NCBI RefSeq assembly: GCF_001540865.1
Contig: NC_033644.1
Location: 6,664,751 to 6,728,750 of the forward strand
Direction: 5' to 3'
DNA: 64,000 nt
Origin: Ananas comosus
Lineage: Eukaryota > Streptophyta > Magnoliopsida > Poales > Bromeliaceae
Positions 60,153 through 64,000 of the stretch are shown piece after piece. A model generated the notes under the pieces. It worked only from the letters and a program-made list of their open reading frames with translations. It ran no database searches and was not told the origin of the DNA. Numbering within the stretch: position 1 is the stretch's first letter; the number at the start of each line of letters is the position of its first letter. Both the position numbers and the translations under genes were made by a program.

Positions 60153-61140
60153 ATTTCTAAAATGATTCTAGATTCAGAATTCAAATTATTTTTTCAAAAT
60201 AAGGTAAATCATCTTGTAATTAAACTATGTGAGTTTGTCATGAATGCCAAGACTTTTTAAAGAGAAAAAAAAAACTCTTAACTTACAATCACACATAAAA
60301 ATCTTTAAATGTAAGAAGCTATCAGTAGATATTTTATTCCGACATTCAAACATAGTTTTTAAATATTTAGTGATATGCTATTGAGTATAAAAATTTTCTA
60401 TTGCGGTAAAAAGCTAAGTATGCGATCAAATGTCTAGAATGGAATAGCATATTTAGCATTCAGATCTTTTTTCCAAAACGGGATAAAGCATCTTATTAGT
60501 AAATAATACTATTCTAACAAATTATGGATGCCGAGACCCTTTACAAAACAAAAATCAAACTTCAAAATTTTATTAGACAAGAAAATTTTCACACCAAATA
60601 AGTTTTTATTCTGACATCCGAATAAAACCTAAGACACTATTTGAATGTCAGAATAAATTATCCAAGAATAACATATTTGGCATAAGAATTTTCTAGCATT
60701 ATTGGAAGTAGGAAGTTTGATTTGTTAAGTTTTTGAAAGGTCTTGATATCCGTGATTTAATAGAATTGCATATTTCGCCTATGAAATGATTTATCTTATT
60801 CTTCAAAAAATAACTTTAATGCTGAATATGGTATTTTATTCTAAATATTTAAATCACACTTCTCATTTGGACGATGTAGAAATTTTTTAAGTAAATCAAA
60901 ATAATATACTGAATAAAATATTTATGCATCCAAATAAAGTTTAATAGTTTTAATAGGAATGCTGAGATTTTTATCCGAACCTAATTGAGCAGATTTAATC
61001 GATACCAAACTGTTATAGTTTCAATTGTTGGAAAATCTTTCAGATCTTTTATTACAATACTCTTTAAAAATAACTCGAAAATTCAATTTAAGCTATAGAA
61101 AAATTCCGAAATAAAATTAAACAAAAATATTGTAAAGATA
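60153..61140. repeat. Degenerate inverted-repeat region of about 1 kb
   Basis: Blocks on the left (about 60150-60260 and a second copy 60420-60545, with GATCAAATGTCTAGAATGG and ATGGATGCCGAGACCC) reappear reversed on the right (about 60715-60840, with GGTCTTGATATCCGTGATTT). The centre near 60610-60660 holds TCTGACATCCGAATAAAACC opposed to GAATGTCAGAATAAATT. Probably an old fold-back element. No gene. Confidence 0.5.
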
Positions 61141-61156
61141 AGGTTTAGATAAGGCC

Positions 61157-64000
61157 TGTGAATCGAGGCGTGCAGAGCACTGTTCTAGAAGCGAAATTGC
61201 CCCTCCACGTGCGAGGCTTCCCGGCAATTACTCCTAGCGATACAATGACCACGTTCAACCCCGTCAGCACTCTTTCAAGATGGTGCAAGATGAATCCAAC
61301 CAGCTTCAGATCCAGCAACAAAAACTCGGCGAAAATTAATAGCGAGAAAGTAGAAAAAGACGAGAGGGTTTAGGTATGCTCGGGTTATTATTATTTATAA
61401 ACTCGTGCAACCTCGCCCCATATTTATAATCAAAGGCGGGAATCTTGTTCTATCGCGTTAAATCCGAATAGAACAAGATAAGTCTAAGATTATATGAAAA
61501 AGATTAGGATTAGAATAAAGACAAAGATAAGGATTAAAATAAAGATAAAATCGAAAAATAAAATCTTAACAAGTTTTAAATCACAAAACATCCAATAACC
61601 CAATAAAATCCAATATTCTCCCACATGATTTAAAACTTGAAATAAAGAAAGTAAATAAACTGAAATTCAAAATAATTCAAAAGATTGCTGGATTTTTTAT
61701 ACCATGCATTCGGTAAAGGTACATTTCGGGTTTGAACCTTCACTTAGCGCTTGTCAATGTACATCCGAGGGCACGATGGTGGACTATGCCTTGAACCAGG
61801 GCCGGTGAGTCAGATTTCCACGAACAGCACACTTGGTACAGCTGTTTAGGTTCTAAGGGGGTGAGCCTTTTATGGCCATGCACTAGTATCGCTTCGTATG
61901 TATTTTAGGGAACCGCCATCTTCCCATAGTCGCGGCCTCACGACTCCACACATATAGTAGGTCCTCAAAGGGTATCTGCAAGGTCACACCCTGCCATATA
62001 GGTCTTGGAGCCATTCAAAGCCAACGCCCTTCCTGTCTACTTGCAGATATGAGAACTGTCGCCATAGGGATGAGGATATAAAAACAGTGCTCCTCACAGC
62101 TACCTGTTCGACTTGTTTCTACCCATTGAACCTGCAACAGGTTGGGTTGCCGTCGCCGGTAACTTCTATTGTGGGCTAAGCCCCATCCCCCTCGATGATT
62201 CTAGGATCACTGTCCTAGATAATCCTTTCGTAAGCTGATCAGCCAAATTCTTTGTAGATTTCACAAATTCCAATCCAATCACATTTTTCTTCAAATTTTG
62301 CCGAATGAACTTATGTCTCCCTTTCATGAATCTATTCATCTTCGTCTCCGCATTCTCTTGGGCACACTTATCTATCGCAGATCTACAGTCACAATGAATA
62401 CATATAGGTGCTAAAGGTCACTCCATAAGTGGTAAATCATAAAGAAACACTCTAATCCACTTAGCTTCTGCTACAGTTGTATCCAAAGCTATAAGTTCAG
62501 ATTCCATAGTACTTCTAGCAATCAAAAATTGCTTAGTTGATTTTCAAGAAACAGCTGCTCCTCCTAGAAGAAAAACAAAGCCAGTAGTAGACTTTATATC
62601 AGCAGTATCACTAATCCAATTAGTATCACTATATCCTTCCAATACTGCAGGAAAACCAGTATAATGTAATCCATAAGAAACAGTCCCCTTCAGATATCTC
62701 AAAACTCTTTCTAAGGCATTCCAATGCTCTCTATTTGGATTATGGGTATATCTCCTCAATTGGTTAACAGCATAAGCCAAATCAGGTCTAGTGTAATCCA
62801 CCAAATATCCTAAGGATCCAATGATCTGTGAATATCTATTTTGTCCAATTGGATCTCCTCTATTCTTTTCAAGATGCACACTAGATTCATAAGGTGTTAT
62901 TACAGGTTTAAAATCAAAGTATTCAAACTTTTTCAATAACTGTTCACTGTAGTGGGATTGGCTCATAATAATTTCTTTCGATTTTCTAATAATTTTCATG
63001 TTGAGAATAACTTCTGCTTGCCCAAGATCTTTCATATCAAAATTTTCATTTAATAATTTATTCACATCATATATCACATTCATATTAGCACCAAAAATCA
63101 AGATATCATCAACATATAAGTATAAAATCACTATCTGTCCATCATACTCCTTCGAATACACACATTCATCAGACATGTTCACATGAAAACCATTTGATAC
63201 AACCAAAGAATCAAGTTTTAAATGCCATTGCTTAGGAGCTTGCTTAAGTCCATATAAAGATCGATTCAATTTGCACACTTTATTCTCATGCCCAGAAACT
63301 ATAAAACCTTCAGATTGTTTCATATAAATCTCTTCATCCAAATCACCATTCAAAAATGCTGTCTAAACATCTATTTGATGAACAATCAAATTATGGATAG
63401 AGGTCAAGGCAATTAACACTCTAATAGAAGTAATCCTAGCAACAGGAGTATAGTCATCAAAATAATCTACCTCAGGCTTCTGTGCAAATCCTTGTGCCAC
63501 TAATCTAGCCTTATACTTATCTACAGATCTATCGGGTCTCAACTTCTTCTTAAAAATACATCTACAACCTATAGGCTAACATTCTAAAGGTAAATTAGTC
63601 AACTCCCAATTATGATTCTGTAGAATAGACTGCATCTCCGGATTCAATAATAGTATTGTAAGAAATCTCACTAATTTCAGAATTCACCACCAGAAAACTA
63701 TTTGCATTGCTATCTTGTGCATAACCCACAAAAACTGTATCCACAGTCTTAGGCACAATCTTTCTCTTCTGATTCTCAGGTATCTTCACTTTAGCTAGGC
63801 ACCTCCAAACTTTAAAATAATTCAGATTAGGCTTCCTACCTTTCCAAAGTTCATAGGGAGACACATTAGAATTCATGTGGGGAATTCTATACAAAATCAC
63901 ACATGCAAAAATCAAAGCTTTCCCCCACAAGTTCTCGGGTGCGTCTGAACTAATAATCATCGAATTCACCATATCCATCAAAGTCCTATTTTTACGTTCA
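61157..64000 (-). mobile_element. Ty1/copia retrotransposon, 3' part, runs off the right edge
   Basis: Minus strand, broken by stops. The rightmost frame (63981-63610) holds the integrase C-terminal region (ENLWGKALIFACVILYRIPH, PYELWKGRKPNLNYFKVW). The frame 63353-62544 carries copia RT ([13 protein letters not shown], active site YVDD) through RNase H ([27 protein letters not shown]). After a TGA the RNase H end continues to about 62220 (LADQLTKGL). A 0.6 kb non-coding stretch leads to the polypurine tract ATGTGGGAGAA (about 61616-61626). A probable 3' LTR spans about 61157-61615, with a TATA box (TATAAATATGGGGCG on minus, near 61414-61428). Gag, protease and the 5' LTR lie outside the window. 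Confidence 0.85.
62220..63981 (-). pseudogene. Copia polyprotein remnant (integrase end, RT, RNase H)
   Basis: The coding remains of the copia element. Separate open stretches at 63610-63981 and 62544-63353 are interrupted by nonsense codons: TGA at 62544-62546 and others between 63354 and 63609. RT keeps its YVDD aspartates, so catalytic residues in the visible part are present, but the polyprotein as a whole cannot be translated through. A weak TESELIALDTTVAEAKW-like RNase H block follows the stop, with ESELIA changed slightly (MESELIAL). Confidence 0.85.

Noticed and set aside
61700..62230. GC-richer stretch left of the copia RNase H considered as an organelle insertion or RNA gene
   Set aside because: It lies exactly between the copia RNase H end and the polypurine tract, so it is the element's own 3' non-coding region; no RNA gene fold was recognised.

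Overview
This 64 kb window is nuclear DNA of a flowering plant, most likely a monocot. The reasons are intron-rich genes with standard GT-AG splice sites, GC-rich first exons followed by AT-rich introns, and dense plant transposable elements (TRIMs, hAT- and MULE-type MITEs, tRNA-derived SINEs, L1-type LINEs, a copia element). The species cannot be named from the sequence. No CRISPR, operon, rRNA or canonical tRNA gene was seen.

Three host genes lie on the minus strand in the same direction. (1) 76-11390: a PUX8-like UBA/UBX protein, a CDC48/p97 adaptor; ten exons are readable and its 3' end lies off the left edge. (2) 18393-40808: HAP2/GCS1, the gamete membrane fusogen, complete in 18 exons over 22.4 kb, coding for 724 aa. 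(3) 49764-54161: a rhomboid-like intramembrane protease family member, five exons, 325 aa. It keeps the catalytic serine, but Thr replaces the catalytic histidine and Cys replaces the first Gly of GxSG, so it is probably a pseudoprotease.

The rest is repeats, many with clear target-site duplications. Three copies of one TRIM family occur: 550-1836, interrupted by a hAT element; 38971-39490, reversed; 58359-58825, inside a LINE. A hAT-like MITE family ending CAAGG...CCTTG with 8-bp duplications occurs at least five times and sits preferentially in introns of these genes. A 2.2 kb solo LTR with a perfect 5-bp duplication sits in HAP2 intron 8. A SINE containing a MITE that contains another MITE lies about 230 bp upstream of the HAP2 ATG. 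A MITE at 42.8-46.7 kb carries a 5'-truncated LINE that is open except for two stop codons. The right end (57-64 kb) holds a decayed LINE with a TRIM inside, a degenerate inverted repeat, and the 3' half of a Ty1/copia element running off the edge.

No shared pathway links the three genes. HAP2 has a candidate DUO1 (male germline MYB) site about 110 bp upstream of its ATG. The most notable observations are the apparently inactive rhomboid, two in-frame splice acceptors within the HAP2 transmembrane segment, and a cluster of spaced GTACCGGTAC palindromes in the solo LTR. All exon joins were derived by eye from splice sites, frame and family knowledge; no search was run.
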